A DNA stretch of 5,217 nt from Clostridia bacterium (GTDB lineage: Bacteria; Bacillota; Clostridia; Christensenellales; Borkfalkiaceae). This document shows, one piece after another, positions 1-5,154 of the stretch. Within the stretch, counting starts at the first letter, position 1. Each line of letters begins with the position of its first letter. The stretch spans positions 1-5,217 of the forward strand of contig JAIDIR010000223.1 of assembly GCA_029052615.1 (NCBI GenBank), written 5' to 3'. A program made the position numbers and the translations under genes. Below the pieces are notes generated by a model. That model saw only the letters and a list, made by a program, of their open reading frames with translations, was not told the DNA's origin and did no database searches.

Positions 1-29
1 GTGTCAGGATTGATTAAAATTGTTATTAT

Positions 30-64
30 AAAAAAACCGCCGCGGCGAATTGCCGCGGCGGTTT
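30..64 (-). terminator. Intrinsic terminator of the pheST operon
   Basis: A perfect 13-bp GC-rich inverted repeat (34-46 against 52-64, core CCGCCGCGGC) with a 5-nt loop is followed, reading the minus strand, by an uninterrupted T run ending at position 30. It begins 18 nt downstream of the pheT stop codon. The T run lies only on the minus-strand exit side; on the plus strand the stem is followed by TTTGAC, so it is oriented for pheT. This marks the operon end and indicates that nothing further downstream is co-transcribed efficiently. Confidence 0.95.
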
Positions 65-81
65 GACTTATCACAAAATAA

Positions 82-2496
82 TTACCGCAAATCTATTTCA
101 AGCTTGTGCTTTAAGTTGCCAAGAATTTTCTTGACGAACCCGTCAACTCTTTCGGGCGTAAACGCTTCGTCGTTGGGGGTAAAGGTGACGGTAAACGCCA
201 TACTCTTTTTGCCCTCGCCAATCTGCTTGCCCGCGTAAATATCGAAAAGTTTTACGTCCGTAACGTACTTGCACGCGGAGTAAATTTCGCTTTCAATCTG
301 TCCGCACGTAACGTCGAGATTGGCAACCAGCGCAAGGTCGCGCGTTGCCTCGGGGAATTTGGAAAGCGGGGCATATTTGAAAGGCTTTGCGCACGCCTTC
401 AGCTTGTCGTAATCAAGCTCGGCTATGAACGCCTTTTTCTCCATTGCAAGCTCCTCGCAGATGGCGGGGTCAAGCCTGCCCACGTAGCCCAAAAGCACGC
501 CGCCGCAGGTTACAGAGGCGCATATGCCGGGATGAAGGTAGGGGCGCTGTGCGGGCGCGTACTCGAACTTGGTATTCAGGCTGTCCGCAACGTCCTCCAG
601 AATTCCTTTGATGTCAAGGAACGTGCCGCCGCCGAAAGTGCCTATGCACAGCACGTCTTTTTCTTCGGGCAACGATTTAATAGGCGTCTCCTTGGGGATA
701 TAAACTTTTGCGATTTCAAACAGCCTGCCGTCCGTGTTGCCGCGGCGCAGGTTGCGCACTATAACGTTGACCATAGAGGGCGCAAGCGTGGTGCGCATAA
801 CCGACAAATCTTCGCCTATGGGATTCTTGATTTTGATAAACTTTCTCTCTTCCGCGTCCTCGGGGAAGTGCAGCATATCCAGGTCTTTTTCGGAATAGAA
901 GGAGTAGGTCGAAATTTCGTAAAGCCCCATTGCCACGAGGTTGTCTTTAAGCTTGTTTTCGCTCTTCTGTTCCTCGCTGTATCCGCCGTTGGTAATGAGC
1001 GCGGAGGGCATAAACGTGCCCGTCACGTGCTCGTATCCGTACTCGCGTATAAGCTCCTCGGCAATGTCCGCATAGCCGTCAATGTCTTCGCGGTAGGGGG
1101 GCACGTCCAGCGTGAGTTCGGTGCCGTTAACCTTAACGCCGAAGTTCAGCCGCTTTAAAATATCAACCGCCGCCGCGCACGGAATTTCTATGCCGAGCAG
1201 CTTGTTAATTTTTTCAAGGCTGACCGTCATTTGCTTTGCGCCGTCGTGCGAGTACTGCGTTTTAACGTCGGCGTGCATATCGGTCACGGTGCCGCAACCG
1301 AGCTCTTCAATGAGGTGCAAAGCCCTTGCCATAGCCTTTTCGGTGGTGTATTCGCTTATGCCCTTTTCAAACATTGCGGAGCTGTCGGAGTGCTGTCCCA
1401 GCGCACGCGAAGTCTTTCTTATACTGTCGCGCGCAAACTTTGCGCTCTCGAACAAAAGCTCGCGGGTGTCGTCGGTAATTTCCGAATTTTCGCCGCCCAT
1501 AACGCCCGCAAGCGCGCACGGCTTGTTGCCGTCGCATATCACGAGGTTGTCTTTCGTAAGCTTGAAATTCTTGCCGTCAAGAGTGGTAATCTCCTCGCCG
1601 TCGTTCGCTCTGCGCACGACTATCTCTCTGCCTTCAAGCTTGGCGCAGTCGAACGCGTGCATGGGCTGACCCATTTCCAAAAGCACGAAATTGGTTATGT
1701 CAACGAGGTTGTTTATCGACCTCAGTCCGCACAGCGCAAGCCTCTTTCTCAGCCACAGGGGGGAGGGAGCGGGCTTAACGTCCTTAACGTAGTGTGCAAT
1801 GTAACGGGGGCATATATCGGGGGCAAGCACGCTTACCTTAACGTTTTCGCCCTTCGCTTTGGCGGTATAGGTGCAGTCGGGCGCCTTGAAGGGCTTGCCT
1901 AAAACGGCGGCAACCTCGCGCGCCATACCTACTATACTCTGGCAGTCGGGGCGGTTTGCCGTAACGCCGATATCGAAAATATAATCGTCCAGTCCAAGCA
2001 GAGGTTTTACGTCCGCGCCGTTCTTAAACGAGGAGGGAAGAAGCAGAAGTCCGCAGTAGTCGCCGCCGTCGAACGTGTCGCCGTTGACGCCTATTTCCAC
2101 GCCCGAGCACAGCATGCCTTCGGATTCAATTCCGCGCAGCTTGCCCTTCTTTATGGTCATCACGCCCTCAACGGTAACGTGGTCTTTCGCGGTCGCGTAC
2201 ACGGTTGCGCCGACCAAAGCAACGGGTGCCTTAATGCCCTTTGCAACGTTGTCCGCGCCGCAGCATATCTGCTTTACGCCGTGCTCTCCGCAGTCGACCT
2301 TGCACACGTGCAGGTGCGTGCCTTCAACGGGCTCGCACTCGGTCACTTCGCCGACTACCACGCCCGAAATATCCTTGCCTATATCAATAAGCTCCTCGAC
2401 TTCAAATCCGCAGCCGAACAGCTTTTTCTGTAATTCCTGCGGCGTAATATCGCCGATATCAACGTAATCTTTTAACCAAGATAAAGGAAGTTTCAT
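82..2496 (-). CDS. pheT: Phenylalanyl-tRNA synthetase beta subunit
   Basis: This is the beta subunit of the cytoplasmic alpha2beta2 enzyme that charges tRNA-Phe with phenylalanine using ATP. The beta chain binds tRNA and edits mischarged Tyr-tRNA-Phe. At 804 aa it has the normal full bacterial length. Domains in order: N-terminal segment starting MKLPLSWLKDYV; EMAP/OB-fold tRNA-binding domain about 40-150; B3/B4 editing domain about 215-385 (NLVDITNFVLLEMGQPMHAFD-like block at 263-283, LAGVMGGENSEI at 329-340, FEKGIS at 376-381); B5 domain about 420-490 with PPYREDI at 466-472; catalytic-like core about 490-690 (IKNPIGEDLSVMRTTL at 556-571); FDX-ACB anticodon-binding domain about 708-803. The ATG at 2494-2496 follows AGGTGA with 6 nt spacing, and the upstream pheS stop TGA shares a base with this site, so the two genes are likely translationally coupled. 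No frameshift or missing domain is seen. Confidence 0.98.
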   Translation of the reverse strand: MKLPLSWLKDYVDIGDITPQELQKKLFGCGFEVEELIDIGKDISGVVVGEVTECEPVEGTHLHVCKVDCGEHGVKQICCGADNVAKGIKAPVALVGATVYATAKDHVTVEGVMTIKKGKLRGIESEGMLCSGVEIGVNGDTFDGGDYCGLLLLPSSFKNGADVKPLLGLDDYIFDIGVTANRPDCQSIVGMAREVAAVLGKPFKAPDCTYTAKAKGENVKVSVLAPDICPRYIAHYVKDVKPAPSPLWLRKRLALCGLRSINNLVDITNFVLLEMGQPMHAFDCAKLEGREIVVRRANDGEEITTLDGKNFKLTKDNLVICDGNKPCALAGVMGGENSEITDDTRELLFESAKFARDSIRKTSRALGQHSDSSAMFEKGISEYTTEKAMARALHLIEELGCGTVTDMHADVKTQYSHDGAKQMTVSLEKINKLLGIEIPCAAAVDILKRLNFGVKVNGTELTLDVPPYREDIDGYADIAEELIREYGYEHVTGTFMPSALITNGGYSEEQKSENKLKDNLVAMGLYEISTYSFYSEKDLDMLHFPEDAEERKFIKIKNPIGEDLSVMRTTLAPSMVNVIVRNLRRGNTDGRLFEIAKVYIPKETPIKSLPEEKDVLCIGTFGGGTFLDIKGILEDVADSLNTKFEYAPAQRPYLHPGICASVTCGGVLLGYVGRLDPAICEELAMEKKAFIAELDYDKLKACAKPFKYAPLSKFPEATRDLALVANLDVTCGQIESEIYSACKYVTDVKLFDIYAGKQIGEGKKSMAFTVTFTPNDEAFTPERVDGFVKKILGNLKHKLEIDLR

Positions 2497-2502
2497 AATC
2501 TG

Positions 2503-2510
2503 TCACCTCA
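2503..2510 (-). promoter_or_regulatory. pheT ribosome binding site fused to pheS stop
   Basis: The minus strand reads TGAGGTGA. The first TGA is the pheS stop and AGGTGA is the Shine-Dalgarno sequence of pheT, 6 nt before its ATG. Ribosomes ending pheS therefore stop on the pheT initiation site, which fits a need for equal amounts of the alpha and beta subunits (coupling is inferred from layout). Confidence 0.85.
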
Positions 2511-3530
2511 GCCCTTGAATTGTCTTAAAAATCTCGTGTCGCCTTCGAATAAAAGCTTCATATTGTTGATGCCGTACTTAAGCATTGCAATACGCTCTAT
2601 GCCCATACCGAACGCAAAGCCCGAATATTCATCGGGGTCTATGCCGCAGCCTTCCAGAACGTGGCGGTTGACCATACCCGCGCCAAGCACCTCAATCCAG
2701 CCCGTGCCCTTGCACAGCCTGCAGCCCTTGCCGCCGCACTCGAAGCAACTAACGTCCACTTCAACCGACGGTTCGGTGAAGGGGAAGTAGGAGGGGCGCA
2801 GCCTGGTCTTTACGCCGTCGCCGAAAATTTTGCGCGCAAACTCGTCAAGCATACCTTTCAAATCGCACAGCGTTATGCCCTTGTCGACTACAAGCCCTTC
2901 CATCTGCGAGAACATGGGGGAGTGGGTCGCGTCGTCGTCGCTGCGGTATACCTTGCCGGGCGACAGAATTTTAATGGGCGGCTTCTGCTTTTCCATAACT
3001 CTTATCTGCCCCGCGCTCGTCTGAGTGCGCAGCAGCAAATCGCCCGTTATATAAAAGGTGTCCTGCATATCCCTTGCGGGGTGGTCGGCGGGGGTGTTGA
3101 GGGCGGTAAAGTTATAGTAATCGTTTTCGATTTCCGGACCCTCGAACACGGTAAAGCCCATACCCGCGAAAATGGAAATAAGCTCGCGCTTAACCAAGGT
3201 GTTGGGGTGGTACGCGCCCTTTCTCATGGTGTTGCCGGGCAGGGTCACGTCGATAGCCTCAGCGGCGTACTGCTTTTTAAGCTCCTTTTCCTTAATTGCC
3301 TTGTCCAGCTTGCCGAACTGTTCTTCCGCCCATAATTTCAGGGCGTTGAAAATCATTCCTATTTCGGGGCGCTTTTCCTTGGGCACGTCGCGCATGCCCT
3401 TCATAAGCTCGCTCACTTCGCCGCTCTTGCCCAAGAATTTCATTTTAATCTGAAACAGAGTGTCGGAGGAGTTAACGTCCTTAATCGCTTCCGCAATTCT
3501 CTTTTTCAGTTCGTTAATTTTTTCCTGCAT
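2508..3530 (-). CDS. pheS: Phenylalanyl-tRNA synthetase alpha subunit
   Basis: This is the catalytic alpha subunit of the alpha2beta2 enzyme: a class II aminoacyl-tRNA synthetase that activates Phe with ATP and transfers it to tRNA-Phe. It is 340 aa, the normal length. Residues 1-90 form the charged helical, coiled-coil-type N-terminal arm that contacts tRNA. The catalytic domain follows: HPN at 108-110; motif 1 region FEGPEIENDYYNF at 129-141; NTPADHPARDMQDTFY at 145-160; motif 2 VYRSDDDATHSPMFSQMEG at 194-212; motif 3 GFAFGMGIER at 304-313, with the Ala (306) that lines the Phe pocket in this family. A Cx2C-x4-Cx2C cluster (C262, C265, C270, C273) lies in the loop before LGAGMV, as in many Firmicutes PheS proteins. 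The ATG at 3528-3530 follows AAGGTGG with 4 nt spacing. It is controlled by the T-box leader upstream. Confidence 0.98.
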   Translation of the reverse strand: MQEKINELKKRIAEAIKDVNSSDTLFQIKMKFLGKSGEVSELMKGMRDVPKEKRPEIGMIFNALKLWAEEQFGKLDKAIKEKELKKQYAAEAIDVTLPGNTMRKGAYHPNTLVKRELISIFAGMGFTVFEGPEIENDYYNFTALNTPADHPARDMQDTFYITGDLLLRTQTSAGQIRVMEKQKPPIKILSPGKVYRSDDDATHSPMFSQMEGLVVDKGITLCDLKGMLDEFARKIFGDGVKTRLRPSYFPFTEPSVEVDVSCFECGGKGCRLCKGTGWIEVLGAGMVNRHVLEGCGIDPDEYSGFAFGMGIERIAMLKYGINNMKLLFEGDTRFLRQFKG

Positions 3531-3534
3531 AATA

Positions 3535-3541
3535 CCACCTT
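3535..3541 (-). promoter_or_regulatory. pheS ribosome binding site
   Basis: The minus strand reads AAGGTGG followed by TATT and the ATG, a strong Shine-Dalgarno sequence at slightly short spacing. It fixes the pheS start and lies 20 nt downstream of the repeat element at 3562-3679. Confidence 0.8.
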
Positions 3542-3561
3542 ATAAAATATAGTTTTTAGCC

Positions 3562-3679
3562 CTCGGTTTAGAAACGAGCAAGACAAGGCGCGGGAGGAAA
3601 ACCTGAAGGAGTTTACAATGAAGTAAATGACTGAGGGTTGCCGCACCGCAACGAAGTATTGCGAAGTTTATAAACCGAG
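3562..3679 (+). repeat. Structured repeat copy B, upstream of pheS
   Basis: This 118-nt element lies between the T-box terminator and the pheS ribosome binding site. It is bounded by a perfect 9-bp inverted repeat (CTCGGTTTA at 3562-3570, TAAACCGAG at 3671-3679). Reading the plus strand, 6 nt inside the left repeat comes AGCAAGACAAGG (3577-3588), then GGAG and the inverted pair TTTAC/GTAAA (3612-3616, 3623-3627) followed by TGAC, and finally ACGAAGTATTGCGAAGT (3651-3667), 3 nt from the right repeat. Copy A (3808-3928, opposite strand) has the same blocks at the same spacing but different, still self-complementary stem sequences. There is no reading frame worth calling. I do not recognise the family; it could be a MITE/REP-like dispersed element or a structured RNA. 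In this position it becomes part of the pheS 5' untranslated region, in antisense orientation to its own block order. Confidence 0.75.
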
Positions 3680-3685
3680 AAGTAA

Positions 3686-3718
3686 ATAAAAACTCCCTAT
3701 GCAAATGCACAGGGAGTT
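3686..3718 (-). terminator. T-box regulated intrinsic terminator
   Basis: On the minus strand AACTCCCTGTGC pairs with GCATAGGGAGTT (12 bp with one G-U wobble, loop ATTT), followed by TTTATTTACTT. This is the OFF state of the pheST leader. Its 5' strand, AACTCCCTG, is also the 3' strand of the antiterminator, so the two structures are mutually exclusive. Confidence 0.93.
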
Positions 3719-3742
3719 ATAATACTAACTCGGTACCACCTG
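3710..3742 (-). promoter_or_regulatory. T-box antiterminator with UGGU acceptor-binding bulge
   Basis: On the minus strand CAGG (3742-3739) pairs with CCTG (3713-3710), then a 7-nt bulge TGGTACC (3738-3732), then GAGTT (3731-3727) pairs with AACTC (3718-3714) across the loop AGTATTAT. The bulge begins UGGU, which pairs with the ACCA 3' end of an uncharged tRNA that has discriminator base A, as tRNA-Phe has. This is the canonical T-box antiterminator geometry. Confidence 0.92.
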
Positions 3743-3807
3743 ATTTCGCGGCTATTATAACCGCCTTAATTACCCGTTTACGCAGAGAGTCACGGAACGC
3801 ATTACTT

Positions 3808-3928
3808 TGATTTATTATTTACTTCGTAATACTTCGTCGGGTTTACGCTCTCCTTGGTCACGTACGTCTTTGTACGCTCCCGTCGTCGCTTGCGCACCCT
3901 CCTTATCTTACTTGCAACTAATAAACCA
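3808..3928 (-). repeat. Structured repeat copy A, inside the T-box leader
   Basis: Reading the minus strand, this 121-nt element is bounded by TGGTTTATTA (3928-3919) and TAATAAATCA (3817-3808), which pair over 10 bp with one G-U wobble. Six nt inside comes AGTAAGATAAGG (3912-3901), then GGAG with the inverted pair CGTAC/GTACG (3876-3872, 3865-3861) followed by TGACC, and then ACGAAGTATTACGAAGT (3837-3821), 3 nt from the core of the right repeat. The order and spacing match copy B at 3562-3679, which lies in the opposite orientation. It occupies the space between Stem II and Stem III of the T-box, where the IIA/B pseudoknot normally lies, and its left arm shares bases with the 3' strand of Stem II. 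It is rich in G and A on the minus strand and codes for nothing I can recognise. Confidence 0.72.
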
Positions 3929-3960
3929 TACTATCTGGTTCATACGTTCAGCTCGCGAGT

Positions 3961-3963
3961 GAA
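3961..3963 (-). promoter_or_regulatory. T-box specifier codon UUC (Phe)
   Basis: The minus strand reads GGTATTCACTCGCGAG (3967-3952). TTC sits in the 3' strand of the internal loop between the ACC/GGT and GAG/CTC helices, directly above the kink-turn-like base of Stem I, and is followed by A, as is usual for specifiers. UUC pairs with the GAA anticodon of tRNA-Phe, in agreement with pheST downstream. Confidence 0.85.
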
Positions 3964-4069
3964 TACCGTGCTTTTGCGAATGAGCCGCCTTTCAGCCGTT
4001 TTCGGGTTGCTCTCTCTGAAATCGCTTTTTATAAGCGCGTCTGTCTCGGTCGTTGCCTTTAATAACCAG

Positions 4070-4098
4070 ATTATACCAACTGTAAAATTCAATGTCAA
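4070..4098 (-). promoter_or_regulatory. Consensus sigma-A promoter of the T-box pheST operon
   Basis: The minus strand has TTGACA (4098-4093), a spacer of exactly 17 nt, and TATAAT (4075-4070): a perfect match to both housekeeping hexamers. The transcription start is expected near 4063, about 40 nt before the Stem I base. Such a strong promoter fits attenuation control, in which initiation is constitutive and the T-box decides elongation. It begins 13 nt beyond the stop codon of the preceding gene, leaving no room for a terminator. Confidence 0.93.
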
Positions 4099-4111
4099 CC
4101 AAATGAAAGGC

Positions 4112-4489
4112 TTAAAATACGTTTTCCAGTTTAACCGAATACGCGTCGGGCAGGTTTTTGGTGATTTCCAGAAGCACTTCGATTTTGCCGAGCGCTAAGT
4201 CGTATTCGTCGCGGTATATAAGCGCGCAGGCCTCGCTCAGCCAGTAGTCGACGTAAGATATATCGTTGTGCGGAATAAAGATTTGCAGCTTGCTCTTTTT
4301 GTCCGCCCACAGTTCTCTCACGGAATAGGCGTCCTCGCGAGTCGCCGTCTTTTCCTCAATCTTGTCGTAAAGCGTTTCCAGCGCGGAATGGAATTTTCCC
4401 ACCTGACTGTCTATATAGTATTGCGTGCCGAAGAAAATGCCGAGGCAAAGTGCAATGGCAACCACGGTGTAAATAATCGATTTTACCAT
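4112..4489 (-). CDS. Small membrane-anchored protein, DUF4363-like
   Basis: This 125-aa protein has no established function. Residues 4-24 are a hydrophobic segment (IIYTVVAIALCLGIFFGTQYY), either a single transmembrane anchor or an uncleaved signal, followed by a charged, mostly helical extracytoplasmic-type domain with W61, H74 and a WLSEA motif at 83-87. Size, the N-terminal anchor, the W...H pattern and the position next to a DUF421 gene fit the DUF4363 family, recognised from general resemblance only. The ATG overlaps the end of the upstream gene by 7 nt (ATGGTAA). It has its own AGGTGA ribosome binding site (4502-4497, 7 nt spacing) inside that gene, so the pair is co-transcribed and probably translationally coupled. 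The product could be a partner or accessory subunit of the DUF421 protein; that is inference. Confidence 0.85.
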   Translation of the reverse strand: MVKSIIYTVVAIALCLGIFFGTQYYIDSQVGKFHSALETLYDKIEEKTATREDAYSVRELWADKKSKLQIFIPHNDISYVDYWLSEACALIYRDEYDLALGKIEVLLEITKNLPDAYSVKLENVF

Positions 4490-5154
4490 TGTCCGCTCAC
4501 CTGCATATTGAGTATTTTATAGGGCTTGCCCTTGGGCTGAAAATAAACTCTGCCGTTACTGTCAACCGTCATAACCAAAACGTTTTTCAGCTTGCAACCC
4601 TGTTCGGCGGTAAACTCCTTAATCTTGTCAACCGTAAGCCCCGCAATTCTCGCGTTCTTTTCGTCGGGCTTTCCGCTGTCCACCAAAAGCACGGGCAGGG
4701 TGGGCGTAAGCTGCTCTTTCGCCAGTGCGGAAAACTTGCCGTTCGCCTCGTAAAGTCCGTAATATACGTCGTCCAGATTAAAATATCCCGCGCCGCGCAT
4801 ACTTTCAATAAGGTCGGCAACGTCCAGATTGTTCTGCCTTAACTGATAGCTGTCAATGCCCTCTTTTGTTATGACGAGCGAAGGCTTTCCGCACACGACC
4901 GTCTTCATCGGCTTGAACCACAAGTCGAGCAGCCAGACTATCTGGTGCAGAATAAAAATCGCCACTATGGAAACGATTCCGTACAGAAGGGGGACCGAGC
5001 TGTCCGCCATGGGTATGCACGCAAGCTCGGCAATCAGCAGGGTGATGACCAGCTCGAAGGGCTGCATTTCGCCAATCTGGCTTTTGCCCATAAGCCGCAT
5101 AACCAGCAAAAGCGTAAAGAAAATTATAGTAGTTCTCAAAAATACCAGAGCCAT
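4483..5154 (-). CDS. DUF421/YetF-family membrane protein
   Basis: This 223-aa protein matches the DUF421 (YetF-like) family, whose biochemical role is not firmly known. Transmembrane helices are visible at about 4-21, 33-49 and 55-77. The family signature RLMGKSQIGEMQPFELVITL lies at 20-39, joining helices 1 and 2. A soluble cytoplasmic domain follows: VCGKPSLVITKEGI at 87-100, the NNLDVADLIESMRGAGYFNLDDV block at 108-130, and YGLYEANGKFSALAKEQ at 132-148, then a C-terminal alpha/beta extension with KIKEF and the VLVMTVDSNGRVYFQ strand at 192-206. The ATG is chosen because MALVFLRT aligns with typical DUF421 N-termini. However, no Shine-Dalgarno sequence precedes it: the upstream bases are TAATACTAATTTT. 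It overlaps the DUF4363-like gene by 7 nt. Some related proteins affect spore or stress phenotypes, but nothing here decides that. Confidence 0.92.
   Translation of the reverse strand: MALVFLRTTIIFFTLLLVMRLMGKSQIGEMQPFELVITLLIAELACIPMADSSVPLLYGIVSIVAIFILHQIVWLLDLWFKPMKTVVCGKPSLVITKEGIDSYQLRQNNLDVADLIESMRGAGYFNLDDVYYGLYEANGKFSALAKEQLTPTLPVLLVDSGKPDEKNARIAGLTVDKIKEFTAEQGCKLKNVLVMTVDSNGRVYFQPKGKPYKILNMQVSGQW

Larger units (their letters stand above)
3686..4063 (-). ncRNA. T-box riboswitch leader, phenylalanine (UUC specifier)
   Basis: This leader RNA senses uncharged tRNA-Phe and controls pheST by transcription antitermination. The 5' end is inferred from the promoter. Elements seen on the minus strand: a short 5' hairpin CGCTT/AAGCG; a Stem I base TTCAG (4020-4016) pairing with CTGAA (3951-3947), with an AGA/GCGAG kink-turn-like interior; a specifier loop carrying TTC followed by A; Stem II GAACCA (3941-3936) with TGGTTT (3928-3923); Stem III GCGGTT/AGCCGC (3764-3748); the T-box bulge TGGTACC (3738-3732) within the antiterminator; and a terminator ending in a T-rich tract. 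Between Stem II and Stem III the leader is enlarged by a repeat element (copy A). The distal part of Stem I was not folded with confidence. Amino-acid specificity rests on the specifier, the UGGU acceptor match and the downstream genes, which agree. Confidence 0.95.

Noticed and set aside
34..64. Bidirectional action of the pheT terminator
   Set aside because: On the plus strand the stem is followed by only three T before GAC, and no plus-strand gene is seen converging within the window.
532..1902. Long plus-strand reading frames (532-1158, 1112-1669, 1231-1902)
   Set aside because: They are antisense to the unmistakable pheT gene, have no ribosome binding sites and no recognisable protein features; codon bias of pheT keeps the opposite frames open.
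2661..3335. Plus-strand frame of 224 aa
   Set aside because: It is antisense to pheS, whose motifs 1, 2 and 3 are intact, and has no domain signature.
3542..3560. Second promoter directly before pheS (AT-rich TATATTTTATA on the minus strand)
   Set aside because: No -35 box at usable spacing; the sequence is simply AT-rich leader before the ribosome binding site.
3637..3663. Third conserved helix in the repeats (CGCAA/TTGCG in B, CGTAA/TTACG in A)
   Set aside because: The pairing exists in both copies, but the partner strands are not in the same aligned register (loop 7 nt against 13 nt), and copy B has competing partners (GTTGC/GCAAC), so it was not counted as covariation support.
3803..3932. 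Target-site duplication around copy A (AGTA on both sides)
   Set aside because: Only 4 nt, not immediately adjacent on the right side, and no comparable duplication flanks copy B; chance is a sufficient explanation.
3854..4198. Plus-strand frame of 114 aa across the leader
   Set aside because: It runs antisense through the T-box leader, its promoter and the end of the DUF4363-like gene; the composition is explained by RNA structure.
4587..4820. Minus-strand 77-aa frame inside the DUF421 gene
   Set aside because: It is an alternative frame of the DUF421 gene, whose conserved blocks lie in the other frame.
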